DNA of 64,000 bases from Acanthococcus lagerstroemiae. Lineage: Eukaryota > Arthropoda > Insecta > Hemiptera > Eriococcidae. Of this stretch, positions 35,576 to 46,789 are shown piece by piece; within the stretch, counting starts at the first letter, position 1, and the number at the start of each line of letters is the position of its first letter. The translations under genes and the position numbers were made by a program. The notes below the pieces were generated by a model. It saw only the letters and a program-made list of their open reading frames with translations, searched no databases and had not been told where the DNA came from. Where the stretch lies: NCBI GenBank assembly GCA_031841125.1, contig CM063109.1, forward strand, positions 534,321 through 598,320, in the 5' to 3' direction.

Positions 35576-36180
35576 CACAGAGAGGAAATGTTTTTTGAAA
35601 GTAATATCATTTCTGTCGCCATTATCAGTTTTATTTTCGGTGTTTCACATTAATGTTGTTTCTCAAGTTCCAAAATTGAGTGCCCGGCAGAGAAAAACTA
35701 TTTAGTCAAACGGACAACAGAAGGTATGTGCTGGAAGTAAAAGTCGCCGTGTCTGTGTATTTTCTATCGTGATAAGTTTTCTTTAACTACTCGTATTTTA
35801 GAAGAATGGACAACGAGAGAAGGAGAAGACGCCATGATGACGAAGGATATTACGATGCTAATATAATTAAATTTGTATGCCACACGACGGAAAGAGTACG
35901 CCGAAAAAGTAAGGAAATGATACATACGTAATAATACATATGTTCCTATTAATGTGTACAATCAGTTAAAGGGTATAATTTCACAAAATACTTACCAATT
36001 TCTACCCTTCATTTCTTCTTTTATTGACGGATCGGGGTGAAATTCAGAAAAATCGGTAATTTTCATTTTTCTACACTGGTTCCATGAAAATTCGTCGCGG
36101 AAAACTCGTAGCGCTATATCTGTCTCTAACAAAAATTCGTTGCGTGTAATTTGTAGCAACGAAAACTCATCTCGAACGAA
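35576..36180. other. Unrecognised, with short direct repeats at 36080-36180
   Basis: AAAATTCGTCGCG, AAAACTCGTAGCG, AAAATTCGTTGCG and similar words repeat about every 20-35 bp. This may be a small minisatellite or part of an element. Nothing else was recognised. Confidence 0.4.
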
Positions 36181-36188
36181 AATTCGTC

Positions 36189-36444
36189 CAGGGACGTACT
36201 TTAATGCTTCGGAATTTGGGAATTTAGTTGAGAAGTTGGGAAACACCCAACAGAGTCAAAAGGTTTTTCTTCTTTTGCAGGGATACTTGGGAATTTCGAG
36301 TTGAGTTAGTTGGAAGAATCCAACAGGTCAAAAGGTTTTTTTTTTGTCCCTTTTTTTTTGCTTTGATACTTAGAAACTCTGGGTTCAGTCATTTGCGACT
36401 TTCACAATCCCCCCCTCCCAGGAAAACACTTCGGTACGTCCCTG
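36189..36444. mobile_element. hAT-type MITE (CAGGGACGTAC ends)
   Basis: The inverted ends CAGGGACGTAC are identical over 11 bp. The flanks AATTCGTC (36181-36188) and AATTTGTC (36445-36452) form an 8-bp duplication with one mismatch. Inside, a block ending CAAAAGGTTTTT occurs twice about 75 bp apart. No coding capacity. Confidence 0.8.
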
Positions 36445-36595
36445 AATTTGTCTGTAGTTAAAATTCCGTTTCATGTCATTTGTAGCAGGAAAAGTCGCAA
36501 ATGAAATTTAATGAGAGAAAAATTTTGTTTTGGCCCCACTTAACTTCTTTTTATATTTTACGTACATTTCTTACGAATGTGAAAAGTTCCTTCAT

Positions 36596-36999
36596 TGTGG
36601 TAAAATTTTTGTATTTTAATCGATGAGGAGTAATAAAATTCACACTAACGTATAAAAAAATCATTTATTAAAAAAAAAAAAAAAAAAAAACAATAAGAAA
36701 AGAACTGCCGAGGTACATTAGAGACTAGGACGACGAGCACAACAAATTAGCTCCGCACCTGTCCACCTGACGAGGTCACGAAAAGAACTCACCGAACGGG
36801 AGAGGACAATATGGCACGAACAACAAAAAACGGTTTTTGTTTGTTTTTTTTTAATCTGGCCACTGCGCAGACGTGGAAATACCCACGACGAAAGAAAAAG
36901 AACAATAATTGGCTGCAACAGCCACGAAAACCAAGAGAAAGAATTCCCCAATAAAAATAAAATCCTTTGAGTTCGCAGAAATGTTATAAACTCATAACA
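36596..36999 (-). repeat. Probable 3' LTR of BEL element 2
   Basis: On the minus strand TGTTATGAG starts just after a purine-rich ACGTGGGGAG (37003-37012), a polypurine-tract candidate. About 330 bp on, AATAAA (36669-36664) acts as a possible polyadenylation signal beside a 21-nt homopolymer. The end at ACCACA is chosen to give TG...CA and is uncertain, since no second LTR is present. Confidence 0.45.
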
Positions 37000-37362
37000 T
37001 ACTCCCCACGTTGAGCACATAACATCAGTATGATTGCAGGTTTCAGTAGAAATAAATGTAAATTATAATCATCCAATGAAATCAAATATTCCAAAAGCTA
37101 AAGTTTTGGTCGTGTGTAAAGAAATAAATAACTTTAGAACTTCATGGGCGCTCATGAAGTTGAACCCGATGTTCACCTGCAAAATGAAATATACTGACTA
37201 AGATAGTGCCATCTTGAAAAAGCTGACCGGACTTACGAAATTTACACACAAAATTGTCAGATTTGAATATTAAATAAAGCTTCTGCATTTGATCACAGAT
37301 TGATCACATTTCAAGTGGATGTCGATTTTCAGGATTTTCTGAAACAGTGAATTTCGAAACAA

Positions 37363-38525
37363 TTAATTGTTTTCGGAAACAGGCAATGGAATTAGTTTAA
37401 CAATAGGTCGTTTTAGAATGCCGTTAATGGTTTTGAGGGTCACTACTCTAGTGAGCCCATCAGAGCCTGGGTGTATTTCGAGAATTTTGCCTAAAGGCCA
37501 ATGAGCAGGTGGACAATTTTCTTCCTTCAGAATAACAATGTCACTGATTTTGAAAGCATCCTTTTTGATTCTCCATTTTGTTCGTTGTTGAAGGGTGTTG
37601 AGATACTCATTTCTCCACCTTTTCCAAAATTTTTGTGCTTGTGCTTTAACAAGCTCCCAATGTTTGAGCCGATTTTCTGGCACCATAGATAAATCTGAAT
37701 TGGGTAATCCAACAATGGGACCACCAATCAGAAAGTGTCAAGGTGTCAAAGCGTCAGGCTCACTATTGGTGGAGTCGGGAATGAGTAGTCTGGAGTTCAA
37801 ACAAGCTTCAACTTGAGTCAACAATGTCGTCCATTGCTCGAAGGAAAGTGTGTTTTTAGAAAAAACATATCGCAATTGACCTTTGACTGCCTTCACCCCA
37901 GCTTCCCACAATCCCCCAAAGTGGGGAGAGTGCAGGGGAATTAAATTCCATTGACACCCTTTGTTAATAGCAAAAGTTGAAATTTTTTCGGTATTAGTTT
38001 CCAAAAATTCTTTAAATTGTCGTTTTAACAAATTCTTGGCGCCTACAAAAGTTTGTTCCATTATCCGAATAAATTTCAGTCGGAACTCCTCTGCGAGACA
38101 CAAATCGGTGAAGGCAGCAATAAAGGCTTCAGTAGTCAAGTCGGATACCAATTCGAGATGCATGGCCTTTGTGGAAAAGCAAACAAATAAAGCAATAAAG
38201 CAATGTAAGCCTTGACCATGACTTTATGCCTTCCTCCTTTACCCAAAATCGAAAATGGCCCAGCATAGTCAACGCCAGTGACAGTAAAAGGTTTTGTGGG
38301 CGATACTCTAGATTTGGGTAAAACGGCCATAGATTGACTCATAGTTTCTGCTTTCATACAAATGCACTTTGCACAATGGGTAGAACAATTTCTAATTGCG
38401 CTATTAATGCGTAGGATCCAAAATTGGGCCCTAATAAGAGATTTTAAAAGCTGAGGACCCGCGTGAAAGTGCAATTCATGATAATATCGGATTATCAATT
38501 TTGAAAGCTCGTGATGTGGGTGCAA
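37363..38525 (-). pseudogene. BEL/Pao integrase (element 2)
   Basis: Three frames chain together. 38136-38525 carries the zinc region (HELHFHAG, CAKCICMKAE) and VTGVDYAGPF with the first catalytic Asp. 37738-38163 holds the core; the second motif, SDNGTNF, is readable only in a neighbouring frame at about 38050-38075, so one base has been gained or lost there. HFGGLWEAGVKAVK gives the Glu. 37363-37686 is the C-terminal domain (FWKRWRNEYLNTLQQRTKW, PPAHWPLGKI, GSDGLTRVVTLKT), complete to its stop. In element 1 this C-terminal part is missing. Frameshifts make it inactive. Confidence 0.9.
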
Positions 38526-38559
38526 TATAAAAGGATGCTGTCGGTCAGATGATAATTCT

Positions 38560-39456
38560 GAATGTTAAAGACGTCCTCCAACTCGAATTAAGTTATTGTT
38601 ATCCAAGAATGGACCCGAAGAAGCTAACTGACTCGATTTTTCTATTCACCAGCCTTCACGTTTATGAACTCGCTTGCAAACGTTTCCCTTTGAGACAATT
38701 TTACCAAAGTTTTAATTGCTTCTCGTAATTCAGGCAATGAGAATTCCAAATAAAACGACAAATCCAGGCAGTCATTCTCACTAATTTCCAATAATTAGAA
38801 GATAGATTAAAAATTGAACTTTTAAAAACTGTTGTAAAAGTCAGTAAGCGTTTGGATCGCTGTAATTCAACATCGTAATATTTTTTACTGGTTGTAAATT
38901 TGATTTCCGAGGTAAAATAAATATTTGTCAGTAGCCACTCTGGGCCTTTCCGCCATAACGATGACGATTTTAAATCGTGAGGAGTTACACCTCGAGAAAT
39001 TAGGTCTGCTGGATTGGATTTGGTATGCACATAGTCCCAAAAACAATCTTTAGAGCAATTTTGTATCTTTTGGATGCGATTAGCAACAAAGGGCAGCCAT
39101 CGATTAGATGGAGACGCGATGCAGAACAATTTGACCGTCCGTCCAAAGACAAATAACATCAAAATTGAGCAATTCTTTGAAGGACAATCGAACCTTATCA
39201 ATAATTTCACATAGAAGAACGGCCGCGCATAATTCTAATCGAGGCAAGGATTGTTTTTTAATCGGAGCAACTTTAGATTTTGCAAAATGCTAACAAGATG
39301 AAGTTTCATCTTCACTTATGGCTCGAATATAAACTACCGCACCATATAAGCCTTTTCAGAAGCATCCGAAAATCCATGCAGTTCGATGCGTTTAATTGAT
39401 GAACAATTTTTTAATAAGTATCTGGGTATTGCCAGAGCATGCAAATCCTTCGAAAA
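38560..39456 (-). pseudogene. BEL/Pao RNase H (element 2)
   Basis: From about 39456 down on the minus strand: KDLHALAIPRYLLKN, IELHGFSDASEKAY (first RNase H Asp), then after frame changes a Leu-rich LPRLELCAA-like block. 38701-39210 follows, with KLFCIASPSNRWLPFVANRI and YVHTKSNPADLISRGVTP, the conserved BEL/Pao link to integrase. Several stops and shifts are present. The domain would remove RNA from the RNA-DNA hybrid. Confidence 0.85.
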
Positions 39457-39927
39457 AAATCGTTTTGGGTAGATTTGAGGGCGTAGAATGCGGGAAAAAT
39501 ACTCAAAAAAATCATACTGTGAAAATAAGGATAGTACAGCGTAAAAACATTAGGTGTTGTAAACGACACTGTGCGTGTACGAGTAGGTGAATTAGGTGCC
39601 ATCAACGACACTGCGCGCCTACAGCATGAACTAAAGTAATGAGCAGTAAGTTTTAAATTTTATTGAGAAAGTGCACCAACATTATCCATAAGACCAGAAA
39701 ATGGCTGAAATGTCAAGAAAACATGCAAAATTACATAAAGTTGAAGTGAAGTCTGCGGAAACAATTATCTTTGGACTTCACGCACAGGTACATGTTACAT
39801 TTTTTGCATGGAAAGCACGTTTTCAATTTACAACCCTGAAGGCGGCATTTCTGAAGTGGTGGATCTTCTTTTACAGGTAAATGATCACCATGATTCATCC
39901 TCAAATCTGGAGGTGAAAGAGATAAAG

Positions 39928-40147
39928 TGCATCCACATTAGGATGATCAGCCTATTCATCGATCAGCCCAAGATGAATGTAGTGTGGATGTGCAGATGGT
40001 TAGCCAAAATGAAGCTGAAGGACTGATCAGCCTAGATGATCATCCTTTATCCCTGATTGACTTATTGGCAGTCTGATCAAAAGATGATGATCATGCAGAC
40101 ACTGATTATCCAGGATGAATAGGCTGATCATCCTGATGTGGATGCAC
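39928..40147. mobile_element. Foldback MITE with GATGATCAGCC arms
   Basis: The arms of about 36 bp begin GTGCATCCACAT and continue AGGATGATCAGCCTATTC with one mismatch (39928-39963; 40147-40112 inverted). The interior repeats GATCAGCC and GATGATCATC several times. TA occurs two to three bases outside each arm, compatible with a TA target. About 220 bp, no coding capacity. Confidence 0.7.
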
Positions 40148-40360
40148 CTATACGAGTCGACCTCGCTTAGGAACTTCGACTACTGGTGACTGTTATGGCC
40201 GTCCTCGAGGAGTCCTAGTACCAGATTCACACAGTACAATAGCCACTTCCTCTCGGAATTCATTCAAATTGCCAGCAAAACATATTCTCAAAAATGAAAA
40301 CATCGAAAAATCGAATCTTCTGATAACCGGTTGACAACAGAGGCAGATCTTAACGAAAAT

Positions 40361-40470
40361 AAGTTTTATTTAGGTGTCGCATACAACACTGCGCGTGCAT
40401 ACGTGGTCATGGTGTGTTTTAGGAGCAGTAATATGCGCGCAGTATTGTAGGCGACACCTAAATAAAACTT
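40361..40470. mobile_element. 110-bp foldback element
   Basis: The arms of 35 bp begin AAGTTTTATTTAGGTGTCGC and end ACTGCGCG, with two mismatches, around a 40-bp loop. The arm sequence is related to the AGGTGTTGTAAACGACACT words of the surrounding insertion. No target duplication was seen. Confidence 0.7.
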
Positions 40471-40821
40471 CATGTTCACAAGGTGTGACCACTGATTTGG
40501 AATATGTGACGTCACTGGGGCATTTTAGAGTCACTAATGACCAGCTTTCATATTTTTCCAAATCGATTTGTGATTGGTCGAGCATTTTACAGAGCCACAA
40601 ACTTATGCTCTCCCAGCTTCTCAGCTGATTTCCATCTGACGTCACAGAAATCTATTTTAACACTTTATTTTCGAGCCTGACACTTGTGAAGTATTTTCGG
40701 GAGGTGATACTTGATTGAAAGAAGCATGCTGATTGGTTTTCAAGCCTACCCCTTTTTCCCATCCTCTACGAGCCGTTTTCCATTTTTAGGTGTTGTAAAC
40801 GACACTCCGCGCAGTGAAGGG

Positions 40822-42150
40822 TTAAATTCAATGCAAATTTGATCCAAATTTGCCAATAGTCATCGGAAATTTTCTTGTCCCAATGTTCCTTGGATTTTAG
40901 AGAGCAAAAGTCGAATGCGCGGATGACTATAAGGATTGCATCAACAGTTTAGCAATAATCGTGACTGGAGAAATGAATCCCAGTGGATCAAAAATTGAAG
41001 CAATAATCGAAAGAATATGACGTTTTGAGTGTGCAGTGGCGTAATCGCTGATATTGACCTTAATTTTATAAGTATTATTGCTGGATGACCACAATAGACC
41101 AAGGGATTTCGTAATTTTATCATTTTTGTCCAAGCTAAATGGAAAATTTGATTCTTGCTGGTTCTCTGGAATGTGAGATAGTAACTCAGTCGAATTAGAA
41201 CACCATTTCCTGAAAGTAAATTCTCCTCTAGCCAAAATTTCTCTGAGCTGATTTTGAATTTTCAAGGCCGCCTCGATGCTGTTGGCTCCAGTTAAAACGT
41301 CGTCTACATAAAAGTCGTTTAACTGAGCCGAACAGGCATCAGGGTACAAATCACCATCTAATTCAACTAATACTTTCAGACAACGAGTAGCCAAAAGGGG
41401 GCAGAAGATGTCCCAAATGCTAAGGTAACTATCTCATATACTTTCAGCGGATCAGTGGAATCGGCTCGCCAAAATATTCTTTGAAATCTAATATCATCAG
41501 AGTGCAATCGGACCTGTCTATACATTTTTACAATGTCGGCAGTAAAGACAAATTTGTGCACTCTAAATTGCATTATGACAGTCAAAAGATCTGATTGTGC
41601 TACTGGCTCAACCATAAGGCAATCGTTTAGTGAAATGCCTGAGCTAGTGATCATACTTGTGTCAAATACTGAGCAAAGGCGAGTTGAGGTAGAAGTTTCT
41701 TTAATAATTGCGTGATGCGGCATATAATAATTCATTTCATTTAAAGTTTCGCCGATCTCACGCATATGACCTTAATTTATATAGTCATCCATGCCTGTTG
41801 CATATTCTATTTTTAAAGACGGATTTTTCATAAAACGTTTCTCTAAAAGATAGAATCGTTTCAGTGCAAGGGATCTGGAATGTCCTAATTTCTGAGGAGG
41901 GACTTTGAAGGGAAGCCGAAACTATAAACTATCCCAAACATCCGTTCAGATGTCTGGTCGTTGTTTCTAGAAATAATTTTTCACATTCTTGCTCTTCAAA
42001 TGATAATGGTTTTGAATCAGAGTTGTCCAAAAGCCAAAACGATTTAATTGTTTCAGATAGAGCATCAATAGAATGTACAGTATAAATACCCCTTGAACGT
42101 TCATGACTTTAGATTCTTCCAGATCCCTATTGTCATTCACCAGCCCACCT
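40822..42150 (-). pseudogene. BEL/Pao reverse transcriptase (element 2)
   Basis: Minus-strand pieces: about 41765-42150, decayed, with KSFWLLDNSDSKPLSFEEQE-like sequence; 41376-41765 with HHAIIKETSTSTRLCSVFD (fingers) and FVFTADIVKMYRQVRL (first catalytic Asp); then 40927-41394 with the intact loop FYVDDVLTGAN. The thumb motif FDPLGFISPVTI follows at about 40945. The last readable codons, SDDYWQIWIKFALNL, reach 40825 before the insertion. Unlike element 1 the YVDD is conserved, but at least two frame changes break the protein. Confidence 0.88.
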
Positions 42151-42917
42151 AATGTTAAAGTTACACAAGCAGGGTAAATTTTTCCTTATACACAATTTTT
42201 TGGAACCTAAGTTTTCCAAAATATATGTAAACCTAATAGCAGGTCCACTTTATCTGATACATTTGAGCGTTACTTTGGAGCTTCACGAAAAAAAAAAAAC
42301 AACTGATCAAGAGTTTTGGCACATAAACGAAAAAAGTGTTTCTTTTTGAGCGTTACTTCTAAGGCGCGAATCGAAATCAAGGCTCTTCATGGTGACAATT
42401 CAGTTCAGTGTTTGACTTTTCCGTGGAAATTTATTTTTCTTCCAGTCATGGATATACTTGAGTGAAAACCGTAATGTAACGCTCTCCCCTCCCCCCCGAC
42501 ACTAAGCCAGTCCGTATGATTTGCTTTTCAGGGTAATAATTAAATTTAGTGGTTGACATTTTCATAGAAATTTTTATAACAACATGGCTGCAGACTGTAG
42601 TCACGTCGATATTAAAATCGGGACATGAAAATGCTCTCCGGTGGTTGTAGATCCGTCTGAGACGTGTTTTCAAGGTGCTAGTGATTTTGATCACTTTTGG
42701 TTCGACTTAGTAGTTTTTGGTCGTTTTGGTCAATTTTGGGCAGGTTTAGATAGTTTTTCTTTACGTAAGAATCTAGTTGTTTCCCATTATTTTTAGTCAA
42801 GTTCCTCCCAGTTTTTCCTTATATTATTTCAGTGCCACCCTCGCCAAATTATATGGTTAGGGGTGGTTGTTTCTCTCATTTGATCTGGTCTCTGTTCATG
42901 GATTCGATTTCGAACTA
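42151..42917. other. No recognisable feature
   Basis: Nothing was recognised beyond short homopolymers (A-run at 42290, C-run at 42485). Confidence 0.4.
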
Positions 42918-43396
42918 CAGTGGAACCTCCATAAGTCGAAACTACAACTCGAAAAACTCTGTAAGTCCAACTAAAATAGAGTTCCCTTGAAACTCTCACA
43001 ACACTCAATGTAAAATTAAACTGATTAAGTCACAATGTTGTAGTCATAACTCGAAATGAAAATTTAGTGCCGTAAGAGGGAAGAGACTCTATAAGTCGAC
43101 TGTTGTCATATATTAGACTCTACAACTCGAAACATGATGTGGAAAAGATTCTATATAAGTCAACCGATGTCGTAAAATTAAACTGTATAACTCAAAAAAT
43201 GATGTCAAAAATAAACAGGTACACATCTTTACTTCATGTTAACGAAGGACTGTATGAGGAAGAGGAAAAAAACTTTGTAACTCGAAAATTTAAAAATACA
43301 TTGATCTCTAACTCGCAACTATATTAAACTCAAAAAACTGTGTAAGACGAAATTAAATAGCTTTCCCTTCAATTTCGACTTACGGAGGTTCCACTG
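42918..43396. mobile_element. Tc1/pogo-type MITE (CAGTGGAACCTCC ends)
   Basis: The inverted ends CAGTGGAACCTCC(A/G)TAAGTCGAAA span about 24 bp. TA flanks both sides (42916-42917, 43397-43398). This end sequence is characteristic of pogo/Tc1-like elements. The 479-bp interior repeats AACTCGAAA and TAAGTCGA words many times but encodes no transposase. Confidence 0.88.
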
Positions 43397-44004
43397 TATT
43401 TCAAAATTATTTCAACAATTTTTATCAGGGATGAACGAAAATGTTCAGTGTAGATACGAATAGTTTCCTTCCGTTTTCATTTTTCTCCTAATGAACCCTA
43501 CCGTAGGTTTTATTCAATTTTGAAATTTCAGATTTTTACGTTTTGTTACGTGCACAGAATCCTGTTCTTTTAAGGGGATAACAAAGTCAAAATATTCGAC
43601 TCACGGAGACTGTTTTAAAATAATTTTCGCATCAAAAATGAAAACTTGGAATTTTTATGACTTTTTCCAGCCAAGTATCGTAATTTTTCTTAATATACCA
43701 GGGCCTTGAAATAATTTTCCTTCCACATTGTGAAAAGGAGTAGATTGATTTTTCCGTCCTTCCTCCCTTCCTCCTTCTTCCACCGGGTATAAGTCGGTTC
43801 AGACCTATTTTTTGCGGGGTGGGGCAAATGGATTCTCTTTGGTCTTTTAGTTCGGAACCACTCTCGTTTTACTTCGGACTATGGGTCAATCTCCATAAGC
43901 TGAAAAAATTAAAATGACATTTTTTGTTAGTTTTTCTTTTCCATTCAATTTATCGAAATGTCATGCTAAAATAAAATCGTATAAAGTATATATATTTTTT
44001 AAAG
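43397..44004. other. No recognisable feature
   Basis: Nothing was recognised in this stretch. Confidence 0.4.
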
Positions 44005-44459
44005 ATGGGTACGAGTATAATAGATGTATTAGAATTTTTGTTAAAAACTAGGCTGTTTCAAAATTGTGTGCAAAACGTTTTGAAAGAATTGAAAAAGAAG
44101 ATGATAGGTGTATGATCGAGAGCTACATATTGCAGTAAAAGCCTATAATACATACTTCCATTCTATTTTGATTACAGCCAGATAGTGAAGAGGCGGATGG
44201 TGTACGATCATTCGAATTGTACCACGACGATGAAGCTGACGAGGCAGATGATAGAGATTTATTACATGAGGAAGAAGGACTAAAAAATGGGATGATGCTT
44301 TCTCAGCTTCGAAGTGAGCTGGCTTCGTGGCTAATCTCTGATAGAACGTCTGTACGGCAATCTAGAGAACTCTTAAAGCTGTTGCGAAAAGTTGATCCGC
44401 AGAGCCTTTTCCACCATCTCCCCAGTGACGGAAGGGCGGATAACGAAAAGGGCGAATGA
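44005..44459 (+). CDS. Possible two-exon acidic protein, transposon-type N-terminus
   Basis: The ATG at 44005 (context AAAGATGGG) opens a frame MGTSIIDVLEFLLKTRLFQN that meets a donor-like ATAG|GTGTAT at about 44107. An acceptor-like ACAGCCAG at 44177-44184 then continues in frame into DSEEADGVRSFELYHDDEAD, an acidic stretch. Next comes LSQLRSELASWLISDRTSV with LLKLLRKVDPQSLFHHLPSD, ending at TGA 44459. The LRxxLxxW...LLKxLR...LPSD pattern resembles the N-terminal region of an uncharacterised family of insect transposon proteins; this is from memory and tentative. The exon 2 frame (44217-44459) is clear, the splice model is inference. It may be a truncated transposon remnant. Confidence 0.35.
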
Positions 44460-45891
44460 CCTGAAAATATGTAATTTTTATCCTAGAAAAATTAAGAAAT
44501 GGGGAAAATAGTTTTTATTGAATCAAGTACGTTAAGTTATTTTATGTAAAAAAGAAAAAATTCAATATTTAAAAAAAAATCTGCATTTTTGTTTTTTTGG
44601 TCAATAGAGGGGAAAAAAGACAATGCTGTAAAGAAAAAAGCTAAAAAAGAAACAATTCTTTATAAATACCAGTGACTTTTCCAGTGGTGAAAAAGCATTA
44701 TCAGGATCCATAATATGTACAGATGTTTTTCCTACCAAGGGATCAAAACCAAAAACTCCTTAATAGCGCCTCCGTGTATGAAGTTCACTTTTTTCAGAAC
44801 TATAACAGGTGAAGTCTTGTTTCATGATTTTCATAGCAAAGAATTATCCTACGTGTTAAATTCCATCATCGTTGGAAAATTATTAATACTTCTCATGCTC
44901 AAAATAATTTTGGCTGATGTATTTTTTATACTATAATAGGAACAGTCTTAGCTTACTGGAAACAAAAAATTTCAAAAGTTGTCATATTTTGAACCACCCT
45001 AATTCGTATCCACATAACAGTGAAAAAGAAAGAAAGGAAGAAAGAAAAACTTTGTTTCAAATCTGATATAATCAAAATTTAGCCGAAGTGTCGCTGACTG
45101 TGTCTGCACAGTTCTTCTAGTATTGTCGTCTCCACTAATTCTACAATAATTCTTTGAGTACTTTAAAAAGTTTGAAAGTAGTACCTACGTAAAATACCTT
45201 TCAAGGACTTTCGTTCCTCACACGCGGAACTGTCTCGGTTTAGTAACTGATGCTCATTTTCATGTTTTATTCAAATTTGCGACACGACGGCTTATTGAGG
45301 AAACGATGGCGGTTTCAATTCCAAATCGAAAATATACTTTTAAGAAAAGATCCTCTAGAACAAGGACGTCGAATGAAAGTGGGAATTCGACTCGAAATGT
45401 TGGGAGGAAAAAGCAGTATCTAAATTCAAATAACTGGTATACCGTGGTATCAAATTTACGTAATCTTTGCGGCGATAAGAATTATGCTGTCTCGAGTCCA
45501 AAAGTAATGATTTAAAATGTTGCATTATGCATAATTTTCCTCATCTCTATATAGAAGACACGAACGCAGGCTACAAACTATAAGGTTATTAGCGGCAAAG
45601 AACACGAGAAGTAATTAATCGTTCCTAATTTTTATTTTTTTGCACCAGTCCTCGTTAGTAGCGTAACTAGACTTCCAGGGACGAGGAATCAAGTGATAGT
45701 AAGTTGCTGATCGGGATTTTTCTTTCAATTTATTCCGTTTTACTGCACGGGTACACATTATTTCGGGGAGGGAATTGGGGGGGGGGGTAGTAGTAGAAAC
45801 AATGAGGCAGCATCTCAGGAATAATGAGACATGATTTTATAAATATATGACGTACGAAGAAAAGAATGAAAACCAAAATAATGCGTATGTG
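44460..45891. other. No firm feature
   Basis: A plus ORF at 45306-45515 (69 aa, basic, context AACGATGGC) has no recognised family. A G11 run occurs near 45778. Otherwise unrecognised. Confidence 0.35.
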
Positions 45892-46789
45892 GATTATTCT
45901 TTGAAAATGTTGATATTTCGGTCCCCAGCCTTATAAGCTATTAATGATGCGGCCATTTTTTTTCCCCGTTGATAGATATGACTCAGTTCTACTTTTTCAA
46001 GCTTGCAGAAGAAAATTTGATATTTTTTTAATGGATCAAAATTGGACTAAATATGCTCAAATGTCCGTCGGTATGGCTGTCCCTCGAACGATTTTCATTA
46101 TTTCATTTATTTTTTCCCCTAAATTTTCAAGCTCTATGATATTAGAACAAACTGATAACTGACAACGTAGTGCTACTTTAAATGGACGAAGGAATCACAA
46201 GGTAACATTGAAATCGCATCTTCACAGGTGGGAGTCAGTATGGCGAGCTTAGCGAAAATGGTCCCTCGATTTTTTGTCCATCGGCATGGCTCTTTTCAAA
46301 CCAATCACAGAACCGGCATTTCAATAGTTTTTCGTCGCAATTAATGGTCAAATTGTATATTCTTATCAGAGCAATACGGTCCGCGTATCAAATCCCGGTT
46401 CTTTTGCGACAAGACTCGTGCATTCGCATATTATTGTCTAAAATTAAGAGTTTAAAAAAATGTGTCCTTCGGCATGGTCATTTTTATGTAACGATAGACG
46501 TTCATCATCCAAAAATAATTACGTCTAATTAATGGGTTAGTATGCCTTTATCAACTCACCATATAATTTTTTGTTTTGGAATCTACTAATCGACGGCAAA
46601 ACACTTTTTGTTCGCTATTATCTTTCGGCATGGCATTAATCATTTTGATTGCTGTGCCAAAATACAGAATCCCCTCACTGACGGCCTAATTTTACCAATA
46701 TGTTAAACAGAACGCCTCTTATCGACTCCCATCAAAATCCTCCGTGAAAAAATGTACCTGAAATATCAACATTTTTGAAGAACGACCTA
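45892..46789. mobile_element. TIR element with iterated TCGGCATGGC motifs
   Basis: The inverted ends share TTCTTNNAAAATGTTGATATTTC over about 23 bp (left 45897; right 46782 leftward), with weaker matching outside. The flanks ATGT and ATTT may be a 4-bp duplication with one mismatch. Inside, CGGYATGGY occurs four times in the same orientation (46069, 46282, 46470, 46626), spaced about 150-210 bp, each preceded by TC and followed by a T-rich run. About 0.9 kb, no ORF recognised. The layout resembles the elements at 48239 and 57964. Confidence 0.62.

Larger units (their letters stand above)
39457..40821. mobile_element. Insertion splitting BEL element 2 between RT and RNase H
   Basis: BEL coding stops at ...KFALNL near 40825 and resumes with KDLHAL near 39456; the DNA between is foreign. 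It contains AGGTGTTGTAAACGACACT at 39551 and 40788 in direct orientation, a related AGGTGCCATCAACGACACT at 39594, and two foldback elements. The right limit GAAGGG|TTAA resembles a piggyBac-type end, but no matching left TTAACCC exists, so its class is open. Confidence 0.55.
36596..42150 (-). mobile_element. BEL/Pao LTR retrotransposon 2, 5'-truncated, with internal insertion
   Basis: Minus-strand order is RT (from about 42150), RNase H, integrase and a probable 3' LTR. Gag and protease are missing beyond 42150. The RT-RNase H boundary is split by about 1.37 kb of foreign DNA (about 39457-40821). Motifs such as YVDDVLTGAN, GFSDASEKAY and GVDYAGPF identify BEL/Pao. It is a different subfamily from element 1, judging by the divergent sequence. 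Confidence 0.88.

Noticed and set aside
40361..40470. MicroRNA hairpin
   Set aside because: The arms are long and nearly identical and share sequence with surrounding repeats, which fits a foldback transposon rather than a miRNA precursor.
45306..45515. 69-aa basic ORF with fair start context
   Set aside because: No family recognised and no neighbouring exon; too short to support on its own.
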